From the NCBI GenBank assembly GCA_016717345.1, contig JADKFR010000009.1:1-64000 (forward strand): DNA of 64,000 bases, written 5' to 3'. A model generated the notes under the pieces. That model did not search any database. It was not told the origin of the DNA and saw nothing but the letters and a program-made list of their open reading frames with translations. Numbering within the stretch: the stretch's first letter is position 1; every line of letters begins with the position of its first letter. This document shows, one piece after another, positions 1 to 7,832 of this stretch. The stretch comes from Propionibacteriaceae bacterium. GTDB taxonomy: Bacteria; Actinomycetota; Actinomycetes; Propionibacteriales; Propionibacteriaceae. The position numbers and the translations under genes were made by a program.

Positions 1-691
1 TCCGCGCGATGGACAGCCCCACGTCCGGATTGGAGCCGGTCTCGGCGTACCGTCCCTCCGCGAAGTTCTGGTCGGTCATGATGGCGCGGCGGGCGACCGC
101 TGAGAAGCCGATGTTCTGGGCATTGAGCAGGCTTGAGGCGGCGATCACCAGGGCGTGTGCCACCTCCTCGGGGTGGCTGAGGCCCCACTGGAGAACCTGC
201 ATACCACCCAGCGAGCCGCCCAGCGCGGCGAGCAGGCGCTTCACGCCCAGGTGGGCCATCAGGGCGCGATGCACCTCCACCAGATCCGCCATGCCCAGCA
301 GCGGGAAGTCCAGGCCGTAGGCCACGCCGGTGGCCGGGTTGATCGACGAGGGCCCGGTGGTGCCCTGGCAGCCACCCAGCAGATTGGCGCAGACGACGAA
401 GAACCGGGTGGTGTCCAGGGGCTTGCCGGGACCGATCAGGTTGTCCCACCACCCCGGACGGCGGGCGCCGGGGTGGAACCCGGCGGCGTGGGCGTCCCCG
501 GTCAGCGCATGGCACACCATGACCGCGTTGTCCCGGTCAGGGCTGAGCGTTCCGTACGTCTCGAAGGCGACGTCGATCGGCCCCAACGCCACCCCCGACG
601 ACAGCATCAGCGGGCGCTGCGAGGTGAAGAGCCGGACCTGTTGGGTCTCGACCACTCCAACCGAACCAGCATCCGGTGCTGTCAGGGCCAT
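1..691 (-). CDS. metX: homoserine O-acetyltransferase, C-terminus cut by window edge
   Basis: This alpha/beta hydrolase transfers an acetyl group from acetyl-CoA to homoserine, the first committed step of methionine synthesis in the cytoplasm. The first 230 codons are present, and the frame is open to the window edge. The nucleophile elbow GGSLGGMQ and the following LQWGL are visible. So is the stretch ending in MTDQNF and GRYAETGSNPDVGLSIAR, which is typical of MetX and of the related succinyltransferases. The ATG at 691 is preceded by a GGAGG-like site. It diverges from yqeY across a 92-base gap. Specificity for acetyl over succinyl groups cannot be decided from this part alone. Confidence 0.88.
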   Translation of the reverse strand, partial: MALTAPDAGSVGVVETQQVRLFTSQRPLMLSSGVALGPIDVAFETYGTLSPDRDNAVMVCHALTGDAHAAGFHPGARRPGWWDNLIGPGKPLDTTRFFVVCANLLGGCQGTTGPSSINPATGVAYGLDFPLLGMADLVEVHRALMAHLGVKRLLAALGGSLGGMQVLQWGLSHPEEVAHALVIAASSLLNAQNIGFSAVARRAIMTDQNFAEGRYAETGSNPDVGLSIAR

Positions 692-733
692 GGTGGGAAT
701 GCCTCCGGGCGACGAGGGGACGATGCGGGGGTC

Positions 734-739
734 AGCCTA
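734..739 (-). promoter_or_regulatory. possible -10 element for metX
   Basis: Read on the minus strand this is TAGGCT. It would start a short leader of about 36 bases that contains the GGAGG site before the metX ATG. No clear -35 partner is visible, so the call rests on the hexamer and its position in a divergent gap. Confidence 0.3.
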
Positions 740-783
740 CCCACGGCCGCGCGTGCCAGAATGACAGGGTTGACCAGGAGGAC

Positions 784-1296
784 ATGATGGCGGCTTTGAA
801 GGACAGGCTGAAGGCGGACCGGGTGGCCGCGATGAAAGCGCGGGACCAGGTGGCCAGGCGGGGGGGGGGGGGCCCGGGGCCGGGGGGGCCACCTGAGGAT
901 GGCCTACGCGGCCCATCCAACTCCGAAGAGGCGGTCGACGACCCGGGACTCGAGCGAGCGGAGGGCTGGCCCAGGCGCGCCGTCCTCACCCGCATCTGCA
1001 AGGTCGCGGGAAGGGGATCTGGCCCACGGCCCCCGGACGCGGCCGGGCACCGCCAGGACCTCGTGGACCAGGAGTTGGCCGAGGCCGACGTCCTGCAGGC
1101 GTACCTGCCAGCCCGGCTCACCGAGGCGGAGGTGGACGCGCTGGTCGCCGATGAGGTGACCGCCGCAGCCCAGGCCCTGGGTTCCCAGCCGACCATGCGC
1201 CAGATGGGGCAGGTGATCAAGGCCGTCAACGCCCGTGCGCAGGGTCGGGCGGACGGGTCCGCCATCGCAGCGAAGGTGAAGGCGGCCCTCGCCTGA
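784..1296 (+). CDS. GatB/YqeY-domain protein with a scrambled central segment
   Basis: YqeY proteins are small proteins of about 150 residues resembling the tail of GatB, the amidotransferase subunit that handles tRNA. The start (MMAALKDRLKADRVAAMKARD, split here as MMAALKDRLK and ADRVAAMKARD) and the last 75 residues (VDQELAEADVLQAYLPARL to GRADGSAIAAKVKAALA) match the family well. The middle third does not. It holds a run of 13 G at 860-872. A recognisable family segment, LRMAYAA, appears near 893 in a different frame, and a second one, AVLTR, near 980. The frame is restored by about 1070. The ORF stays open only by chance. Compensating indels, from sequence error or real decay, are the likely cause. 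AGGAGG lies just before the ATG. Confidence 0.7.
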   Translation: MMAALKDRLKADRVAAMKARDQVARRGGGGPGPGGPPEDGLRGPSNSEEAVDDPGLERAEGWPRRAVLTRICKVAGRGSGPRPPDAAGHRQDLVDQELAEADVLQAYLPARLTEAEVDALVADEVTAAAQALGSQPTMRQMGQVIKAVNARAQGRADGSAIAAKVKAALA

Positions 1297-1297
1297 G

Positions 1298-1882
1298 CTA
1301 CAGGACGCTGCCCTCCAGGATCTCGAACCGGGGGTCCTTCAACAGCGTCCGCAACCGCAGGGCCCCGGCCACCAGCACAACTCCCAGCAGGACGGCGAAG
1401 AGGCCGGTGATCACCAGCAGGAACTTCGCCAGGGTGAGCGGGTTGATGACGAAGTAGATCCCGAACAGCAGGCTCAGCACCCCGGAGACAAGGACCCACA
1501 CCCAGTTGGCCTCGCCGGCACTCTTGAGCCGGAAGGCCGCGTAGGCCTGGACCGCCCCGCTGACCAGCGCCCACGCGGCCAGGAAGATCACGAACAACGC
1601 CGCCGCGTTGTCGGGGTAGCGGAAGACGAGCAGGCCCAGGGCCACGCTCACCAGCCCCTGGACGAGGACCCAGCCCCACAGGGTGCCCCGGAAGATCAGG
1701 CCGGTGATGAACGCCACGATGCCGTCCAGGACCGCGTAGGCGCCGAAGATCATGAACAACAGACTGAGGGTGACCCCCGGCCAGAACATGGCGAGGATTC
1801 CGAACAGGATGGCGCCGATCCCGCGGATGAGGACCAGCCACCACAGGCGGTTGTTGCGGACCTGGAGGGTGATGACGCTCAT
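1298..1882 (-). CDS. HdeD/DUF308-family membrane protein
   Basis: This is a 194-residue inner-membrane protein with about six hydrophobic helices and little else. The pattern of paired helices (WWLVLIRGIGAILFGILAM, then GAYAVLDGIVAF, then VLVSGVLSLLFGIYFVINP) is that of the HdeD/DUF308 family. In E. coli HdeD is linked to acid resistance, but in actinomycetes the role is unknown. I chose the ATG at 1882, which begins MSVITLQVR just before the first helix. An upstream ATG at 1945 would add a charged, cysteine-containing leader unlike the family. It converges on yqeY with a one-base gap, so no separate terminator fits between them. Confidence 0.75.
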   Translation of the reverse strand: MSVITLQVRNNRLWWLVLIRGIGAILFGILAMFWPGVTLSLLFMIFGAYAVLDGIVAFITGLIFRGTLWGWVLVQGLVSVALGLLVFRYPDNAAALFVIFLAAWALVSGAVQAYAAFRLKSAGEANWVWVLVSGVLSLLFGIYFVINPLTLAKFLLVITGLFAVLLGVVLVAGALRLRTLLKDPRFEILEGSVL

Positions 1883-1981
1883 GGGCACTCGCTTTCGATC
1901 GGTGAGGCAGCCACAGTCTCCCATCCCGCCCCGGGGGCGTCGCACCCGACGAGACTGACCCCCTTGTTCATGGTGGTTGGC

Positions 1982-1987
1982 TAGCGT
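1982..1987 (+). promoter_or_regulatory. -10 element, leaderless start of the first Pls-like gene
   Basis: TAGCGT ends so that the expected transcription start falls on the GTG start codon at 1994. No ribosome binding site precedes the GTG, which fits a leaderless mRNA. The same geometry is seen at several other genes in this window. Confidence 0.45.
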
Positions 1988-1993
1988 GCTTGC

Positions 1994-4900
1994 GTGAGCA
2001 ACCAGAGGCAGTCGGTGGTCGACCTGCGCAGCCAGGCCCCCGCGCCTCGCACCTTGGTGCAGATCTTGCGCGAGACGGCCACCCGCTGCCCGGAATCGGC
2101 TGCGCTCGAGGACGCCGCCGGTGCCCTCAGCTACGCCGAACTGCTCGCGGAGGTCGAAGCCCTGGCCGGTTCGCTGCGAACCGCCGGCGTCCGACGCGGC
2201 GATCGGGTGGGAGTGCGGTTACCGTCGGGTTCGCGCGGGCTGTACCTGGCCATTCTGGGGGTCATCGCCGCGGCCGCCGCCTACGTCCCCGTCGATGCCG
2301 ACGACCCCATGGAGCGGGCCGATCTGGTCTTCGCCGAAGCGCAGGTCGTCGGAGTCCTGGCAGCTGACGGCTATCACCCGCGCGCCACGGTGGAGCGGAG
2401 GCCGGTCGACGCTGGCGAGCCCGACTGCGACGACGACGCGTGGATCATCTTCACCTCGGGCTCGACGGGCCTGCCCAAGGGGGTGGCCGTCAGTCACCGC
2501 TCGGCGGCGGCCTTCGTGGACGCCGAGGCCGGCCTGTTCCTCCAGGGGTCACCGCTGGGACCCGGCGACCGGGTGCTGGCCGGGCTGTCGGTGGCGTTCG
2601 ACGCCTCCTGTGAGGAGATGTGGCTGGCCTGGCGCCACGGTGCCTGCCTGGTTCCCGCCCCGCGGGCCGTCGTCCGCAGTGGTGAGGACCTGGGTGGGTG
2701 GCTGGTGAGGCATCGCATCACCGTCGTCTCGACCGTTCCGACCCTGGCTGCCCTGTGGCCGGTCGAGGCTCTCGAACAGGTGCGACTCCTGATCTTCGGG
2801 GGCGAGGCCTGTCCGCCCGAGTTGGCGGCGCGCCTGGTGGCCGAGGGCCGGGAGGTGTGGAACACCTACGGCCCCACCGAAGCGACCGTGGTCGCGACCG
2901 CGGCCCGTCTGGACGGCGCCTCCCCCGTCCGGATCGGGTTGCCGCTGCCCGGCTGGGCCATCGCGGTGGTCGATGCCGCCGGCGTCCCCGTCCCCCACGG
3001 GGTGGTGGGTGAGCTCATCATCGGCGGGGTCGGACTGGCCCGCTATCTCGACCCGGTCAAGGACGCCGACAAGTACGCCCCGCTCGCGTCGTTGGGCTGG
3101 GACCGCGCTTACCGCACCGGCGACCTGGTCGCGTTCGAACCTGCCGGCCTGCTGTTCCACGGGCGGGCCGATGACCAGGTCAAGGTCGGTGGGCGACGGA
3201 TCGAACTCGGCGAGGTCGAGGCCGCCGTCTCCGCGCTGGCCGGTGTCGAGGCGGCCGCGGTGGCTGTGCGGCGCAGCGAGGCGGGGGTCCCGATCCTGGT
3301 CGCCTACCTCGTTGTCGGAGCGGGGTTCGACCGCCGGGCGGCGCGGGCCCGGCTCGCCGAGACCCTGCCGGCTCCGTCGATTCCGATGCTGGCGCTGGTC
3401 GAGCGGCTCCCCTCCCAGACCTCGGGCAAGGTGGACCGCGACGCGTTGCCGTGGCCGGTTCCTGAGATCACCGAGGCCCTCACCCTGTTCCAGGGCGATG
3501 AGGCCTGGCTCGCCCGCCAGTGGCTCGCCGTCCTCGGAATGCCGGCGTTGGACCGCCAGGCGGACTTCTTCGAGTTGGGGGGCGGTTCGCTCGCGGCCGC
3601 CCAACTGGTGTCCCGGATCCGGGTGCGGGCCCCCGAGTTCAGCGTGGCCGATGTCTACGACCATCCCCGCCTGCAGGCCATGGCGGTGGCGATCAGCGAC
3701 ACCGTGGCGGACGCCCAGTGGCGCGAGTCGTTCAGCACCCCCGGGCCGACACCACTCGCCGCACGCTGGGCACAGACCCTGTTGGGCGTGCCCTTGTTCA
3801 TCTTCTCCGGGGCCCGGTGGCTGGTGTACCTGCTGAGCGCCAGCTGGGTGTTGCGGGGGTTCAGCGGCTTCGACTTCTTGCCGGCGGTCAACGGATGGCT
3901 GCTGCTGCTTGGCCTCCTGCTGTTCACCGCACCCTTCGGACGGATGGCGATCGCGGCCGGGTCGGCCCGGTTGCTGCTGTGGGGTGTCCGACCGGGCGAC
4001 CACCGTCGGGGCGGTGCCACCCACCTGCGGCTGTGGCTGGCTGAACAGATCGCCCACCAGGTCGACCCGATCGGCCTGGCCGGAGCGCCCTGGGTGGTCT
4101 ACTACGCCCGGGCACTGGGGGCCCGGATCGGTCGGGATGTCGACCTGCACACCCTTCCGCCGGTCACCGGGATGCTCGACATCGGCGAGGGGGCAGCGAT
4201 CGAGCCGGAGGTCGACCTGGCCGGCTACTGGATCGACGGGGACACCGTCCGGATCGGTGGCATCCGGATCGGCGCGCGCGCCACGGTCGGGGCCCGCAGC
4301 ACGCTGGCACCCGGCACCCGGATCGACGCCGGGGCCGAAGTGGCACCAGGGTCAGCGGTGTTCGGGCGGGTGCGATCGGGCCAGCTGTGGGCGGGCTCCC
4401 CCGCCGTGCGCGCCGGAGAGCCGTCGGCCGACTGGCCGGCGGAACGTCCCCAGGGCGGACGGCGCTGGCTCGTCGCCTACGGGACCTCGTCGGTCATCTT
4501 CGGCCTGCTGCCGATCGCGTCGCTGTCCCTGGGTGCCGTGCCGGTGGCCTACGGCATGAGGGGATCCAGCGATGTTGCTCAGGCGGTCGCTGCCGGGTTG
4601 CCCTGGCTGCTGCCCGGCGTGCTCGCGGCGGGACTGGTGCTGGCCGGGTCCATCATCGTCCTGGTGAGGCTCCTCGCGATCGGCCTGGAGCCGGGTACCT
4701 ACCCGGTGCGGAGCCGTGCCGGGTGGCAGGCCTGGAGCACCGAACGCCTGCTGGACCAGGCCCGAACCATGCTGTTCCCGCTCTACGCCAGCCTCATCAC
4801 TCCGCTGTGGCTGCGGTTGCTGGGAGCCAGGATCGGGCGCGACGTGGAAGCCTCCACGGTGGTGCTGTTGCCGTCGATGACCACCGTCGAGGACGGCGCC

Positions 4901-5878
4901 TTCCTGGCCGACGACACCATGGTGGCCTCCTACGACCTGCGCAACGGGTGGTTGCGGATCGGACGGGTGACCATCGGCAAGCGCGCCTTCCTCGGCAATT
5001 CGGGAATGGCGGGCGTGGGCCATACCGTCCCCCGCGACGGCCTGGTCGCCGTCTTGTCGGTGGCGCCGGTGAAGGCCAAGCCCGGATCGTCCTGGCTCGG
5101 CTCGCCGCCGGTTCGGCTGCGCCGGGTCGCGGTGGGCGGCGACCTCGGACGCACCTACCGTCCCGCCCTCGGGCTGCGCTGGGCGCGGGGCGCCTGGGAG
5201 GCCTGCCGGATCGCGGCCGTGGTCGTGACCTGCGCCCTCGGCCTGGGGGTGCTGCTGGGCCTGGCGTGGCTGGTGGAAAACCTGGGGTTGGCCTGGGCCC
5301 TGGCCCTGTCCGGGGTGGTGATGCTGGCCGCCGGCTTCGCTGCCGCCGCGATCTCGACGCTGATGAAATGGCTGGTGGTCGGCCCGATCCGGGCCGGCAC
5401 CCACCCGCTGTGGTCCAGCTTCGTCTGGCGCACCGAGGTGGCCGACACCTTCACCGAAATGGTGGCCGGGCCCTGGTTCGCCAGCGCCATGACGGGCACG
5501 CCCGCTCTGGCGCTCTGGCTCCGCAGCCTGGGGGCCAGGATCGGCAAGGGGGTCTGGTGCGACACCTACTGGCTACCCGAACCCGACCTGGTTCGCCTCG
5601 GCGACGGGGCCACCGTGAACCGGGGCTGCGTTGTGCAGACCCACCTCTTCCATGATCGAATCATGAGCATGGACCAGGTCGTGATCGAGCAGGGCGGGAC
5701 CCTCGGTCCGCACAGCATCGTCCTGCCGGGAGCCACCATCGGTGCCCATGCGACAATCGGGCCCGCGTCCCTGGTGATGCGCGGGGAGCGGGTCCCGGTC
5801 GGGAGCCGCTGGAGTGGCAACCCCATCGGTCCGTGGCGTGTGGTGAAGGTGCGCGCGTATCAGGCGGAGGCTTCGTGA
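1994..5878 (+). CDS. Pls-type membrane NRPS (poly-amino-acid synthetase family)
   Basis: This 1294-residue protein has the layout of epsilon-poly-L-lysine synthetase: adenylation domain, carrier domain, then membrane helices alternating with hexapeptide (left-handed beta-helix) domains. Adenylation motifs are FTSGSTGLPKG from residue 153, NTYGPTEAT, YRTGD, and GKVDRDAL with the catalytic lysine. FDASCEE supplies the usual Asp for the substrate amino group. The carrier motif FFELGGGSL places the pantetheine serine at residue 532. Membrane segments start near residue 600, and hexapeptide-rich blocks such as IGARATVG and IGAHATIG follow. There is no condensation or thioesterase domain. The family joins amino acids at the membrane without release by a thioesterase. 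The substrate cannot be read with confidence. The next gene overlaps its stop. The start is a GTG with a -10 hexamer directly upstream. Confidence 0.88.
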   Translation: MSNQRQSVVDLRSQAPAPRTLVQILRETATRCPESAALEDAAGALSYAELLAEVEALAGSLRTAGVRRGDRVGVRLPSGSRGLYLAILGVIAAAAAYVPVDADDPMERADLVFAEAQVVGVLAADGYHPRATVERRPVDAGEPDCDDDAWIIFTSGSTGLPKGVAVSHRSAAAFVDAEAGLFLQGSPLGPGDRVLAGLSVAFDASCEEMWLAWRHGACLVPAPRAVVRSGEDLGGWLVRHRITVVSTVPTLAALWPVEALEQVRLLIFGGEACPPELAARLVAEGREVWNTYGPTEATVVATAARLDGASPVRIGLPLPGWAIAVVDAAGVPVPHGVVGELIIGGVGLARYLDPVKDADKYAPLASLGWDRAYRTGDLVAFEPAGLLFHGRADDQVKVGGRRIELGEVEAAVSALAGVEAAAVAVRRSEAGVPILVAYLVVGAGFDRRAARARLAETLPAPSIPMLALVERLPSQTSGKVDRDALPWPVPEITEALTLFQGDEAWLARQWLAVLGMPALDRQADFFELGGGSLAAAQLVSRIRVRAPEFSVADVYDHPRLQAMAVAISDTVADAQWRESFSTPGPTPLAARWAQTLLGVPLFIFSGARWLVYLLSASWVLRGFSGFDFLPAVNGWLLLLGLLLFTAPFGRMAIAAGSARLLLWGVRPGDHRRGGATHLRLWLAEQIAHQVDPIGLAGAPWVVYYARALGARIGRDVDLHTLPPVTGMLDIGEGAAIEPEVDLAGYWIDGDTVRIGGIRIGARATVGARSTLAPGTRIDAGAEVAPGSAVFGRVRSGQLWAGSPAVRAGEPSADWPAERPQGGRRWLVAYGTSSVIFGLLPIASLSLGAVPVAYGMRGSSDVAQAVAAGLPWLLPGVLAAGLVLAGSIIVLVRLLAIGLEPGTYPVRSRAGWQAWSTERLLDQARTMLFPLYASLITPLWLRLLGARIGRDVEASTVVLLPSMTTVEDGAFLADDTMVASYDLRNGWLRIGRVTIGKRAFLGNSGMAGVGHTVPRDGLVAVLSVAPVKAKPGSSWLGSPPVRLRRVAVGGDLGRTYRPALGLRWARGAWEACRIAAVVVTCALGLGVLLGLAWLVENLGLAWALALSGVVMLAAGFAAAAISTLMKWLVVGPIRAGTHPLWSSFVWRTEVADTFTEMVAGPWFASAMTGTPALALWLRSLGARIGKGVWCDTYWLPEPDLVRLGDGATVNRGCVVQTHLFHDRIMSMDQVVIEQGGTLGPHSIVLPGATIGAHATIGPASLVMRGERVPVGSRWSGNPIGPWRVVKVRAYQAEAS

Positions 5879-7185
5879 CGGGCGATCCCTACACCCCCCA
5901 GAGTGGGGACGTGACGTTCGGCGTGCTGCATTACGCCCTCGACCTGGAGTACCGGGTGCTCACCAACCGGCTCGATGGCGTGGCGGTGATCTCGGCGGTG
6001 GCACGTCAACCGTTGACCAGCTTCAGCCTGGACCTCGTCGGCCTGCGCGCCTCGCGCGTCCAAGTGGACGACGACAAGCGAACCAGGTACCGGCAGGGAC
6101 CGCGCGGGCTGGTGGTGAAACCGCCGGCTCCGATCGCGGCGGGGACGGCCTTCCAGGTGACGGTCCGCTACGGCGGTCATCCCGTGCCGCGCCACACCCG
6201 GTGGGGCCAACTCGGATGGGAGGAGTTGGCCGACGGACTCCTGGTCGGCTCGCAACCCACCGGCGCGCCGACCTGGTTCCCGTGCAACGACCGGCCCTCC
6301 GACAAGGCCCGTTACCGGATCCAGGTGTCAGTGGAGGACGGGTACACCGTCCTGGCGACGGGTCGGCCGATCTCGCAGACCCGGTCCTCGGGCCGGGTGA
6401 CGTGGGTGTTCGCCGAGGCGATTCCCACCGCCAGCTACCTCGTCGCCCTGCACGTCGGACGGTACCGCAGCCGCCCTCTCAACCTGCCCACGGTGTCCGG
6501 CACCGTGGCCTACCCCGCACCCCTGGCGGCACGCGTTCAGGCCGACCTCGCCTGCCTCCCCCGCATGCTCGCGCTCTTCGAGGATCGCTTCGGACCGTAC
6601 CCGATGGGTCGCTACGACCTCGTGGTCACCTCGGACGACCTGGAGATCCCCCTGGAGGCCCAGGGGATGGCCGTCTTCGGCGCCAACCATCTGGATGGCC
6701 GCGGCAGCTCGGAACGCCTGGTGGCCCACGAACTGGCCCACCAGTGGTTCGGCAACAGTGTCGGCGTCGCGACCTGGCAGGACATCTGGCTGAACGAAGG
6801 GTTCTCCTGCTACGCCGAGTGGCTGTGGTCGGAGGAGGCCGGCCAGTTGAGCTGCCAGCAACAGGCCAAGCACCATCGGGCGCTGCTCGCCCGGCTCCCG
6901 CAGGACCTGGTCCTGGCCGATCCGGGCGCGGCGAGGATGTTCGACGACCGGGTGTACAAGCGCGGCGCGCTGGCCCTGCAGGCGTTGCGGCGGGTGGTGG
7001 GCGATGCGACCTTCTTCGGGATCCTGCGAGGTTGGACCGACGCCAAGCGACACGCCACCGGCACCACCGCCGACTTCGTCGCCCTCGCAGAGACCGTGGC
7101 CGGACGCGAACTGACGTCGCTGTTCACCCCCTGGCTGCACCAGGCAGGGTTACCGAAACTGCCGGCCAAGTCCACGCCAGGCTGA
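5875..7185 (+). CDS. M1-family zinc aminopeptidase
   Basis: This 436-residue metallopeptidase contains HELAH at residues 285-289 and the zinc-ligand glutamate in WLNEG at residue 308. That is the HEXXH-X18-E signature of family M1. The N-terminal part is the beta-sandwich of the family. No signal peptide is visible. The start is a GTG at 5875 that overlaps the stop of the synthetase gene (GTGA) and is served by GGCGGAGG, so the two are translationally coupled. Streptomyces polylysine producers carry aminopeptidases that degrade the polymer. By analogy this enzyme may trim or recycle the product of the upstream synthetase, but that is inference. Its 3' end overlaps the opposing gene by 62 bases. 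Confidence 0.88.
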   Translation: MTGDPYTPQSGDVTFGVLHYALDLEYRVLTNRLDGVAVISAVARQPLTSFSLDLVGLRASRVQVDDDKRTRYRQGPRGLVVKPPAPIAAGTAFQVTVRYGGHPVPRHTRWGQLGWEELADGLLVGSQPTGAPTWFPCNDRPSDKARYRIQVSVEDGYTVLATGRPISQTRSSGRVTWVFAEAIPTASYLVALHVGRYRSRPLNLPTVSGTVAYPAPLAARVQADLACLPRMLALFEDRFGPYPMGRYDLVVTSDDLEIPLEAQGMAVFGANHLDGRGSSERLVAHELAHQWFGNSVGVATWQDIWLNEGFSCYAEWLWSEEAGQLSCQQQAKHHRALLARLPQDLVLADPGAARMFDDRVYKRGALALQALRRVVGDATFFGILRGWTDAKRHATGTTADFVALAETVAGRELTSLFTPWLHQAGLPKLPAKSTPG

Positions 7186-7744
7186 TCAGAAAGCCCGGCG
7201 GGCCGGCCACGTCCCGCACCTGGTAGGCCGGGTCGTCCAGCCGGACGGTTGCCGGGTCAACGCGCAGACCCCGTCCGTCCGCTTTCAGCAACGCCTCCAC
7301 CCGGCACCAGTGACGCAGGGGGGCCTCCGATCTCCCGCCCAGCAGCCGGCGCAGGTGAGCGTCGCGGACGGGGTCGGGCAGGTCCGCCTCCACGTCCACG
7401 CCCAGCTTGCCCACATCGGACGCCGGGGCTGCGGCGGCGACCACGATCCCGGCTGAATACGACACCGAGACCTCTACGGAGGCACCGGTCACGATCACCG
7501 CGCCATGCAACTGCCCGCAGTGCCGGCACGCCCCGGTGGTCACCTCCCAGCCGCTCGCCGGCACCAGTGGCCTGATCAGGCCAGTGAGCAGGTCTCGTCC
7601 GGTGCGGAACGCCACCTGCCTGGCAGGGGGGAACCCCACCAGACGCTGCTGGTCGACCAGGCTCAACGACACCTCCCGCCGCGACGGCTCGGCCCAGGCC
7701 AACCGAACCGGTCCCAGCCGTCCGCCGTCAGCAGCCACACCCAT
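7124..7744 (-). CDS. Sfp-type 4'-phosphopantetheinyl transferase
   Basis: The protein (206 residues from the ATG at 7744) carries the two hallmarks of the Sfp family: GVDVE, which supplies magnesium ligands, and WCRVEALLKADGRGL, the W-x-x-K/R-E-A-x-x-K region. Such enzymes move phosphopantetheine from CoA to the serine of carrier domains. It lies tail to tail with the Pls-type synthetase/aminopeptidase pair, so it very probably activates the carrier of that synthetase and perhaps that of the second one at 44.8-48.8 kb. Upstream ATGs at 7792 and 7834 are possible, but the last would collide with the nhaA start. The 3' end overlaps the aminopeptidase gene by 62 bases. Confidence 0.85.
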   Translation of the reverse strand: MGVAADGGRLGPVRLAWAEPSRREVSLSLVDQQRLVGFPPARQVAFRTGRDLLTGLIRPLVPASGWEVTTGACRHCGQLHGAVIVTGASVEVSVSYSAGIVVAAAAPASDVGKLGVDVEADLPDPVRDAHLRRLLGGRSEAPLRHWCRVEALLKADGRGLRVDPATVRLDDPAYQVRDVAGPPGFLISLAWTWPAVSVTLPGAARG

Positions 7745-7832
7745 GGGTTGATCCAACCACGCAGCGCTCCCGCCTGTAGCGTGGGTCCCCATCGATCGGC
7801 CGGTCCGGCCCACGGCCTCGCCCAGGAGACTC

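Noticed and set aside
2549..4150. Long minus-strand open frame opposite the first Pls-type gene
   Set aside because: Its product is rich in G, R, Q, H and P with no motif, as expected for the antisense of a high-GC gene, and the plus strand encodes a complete recognised protein.
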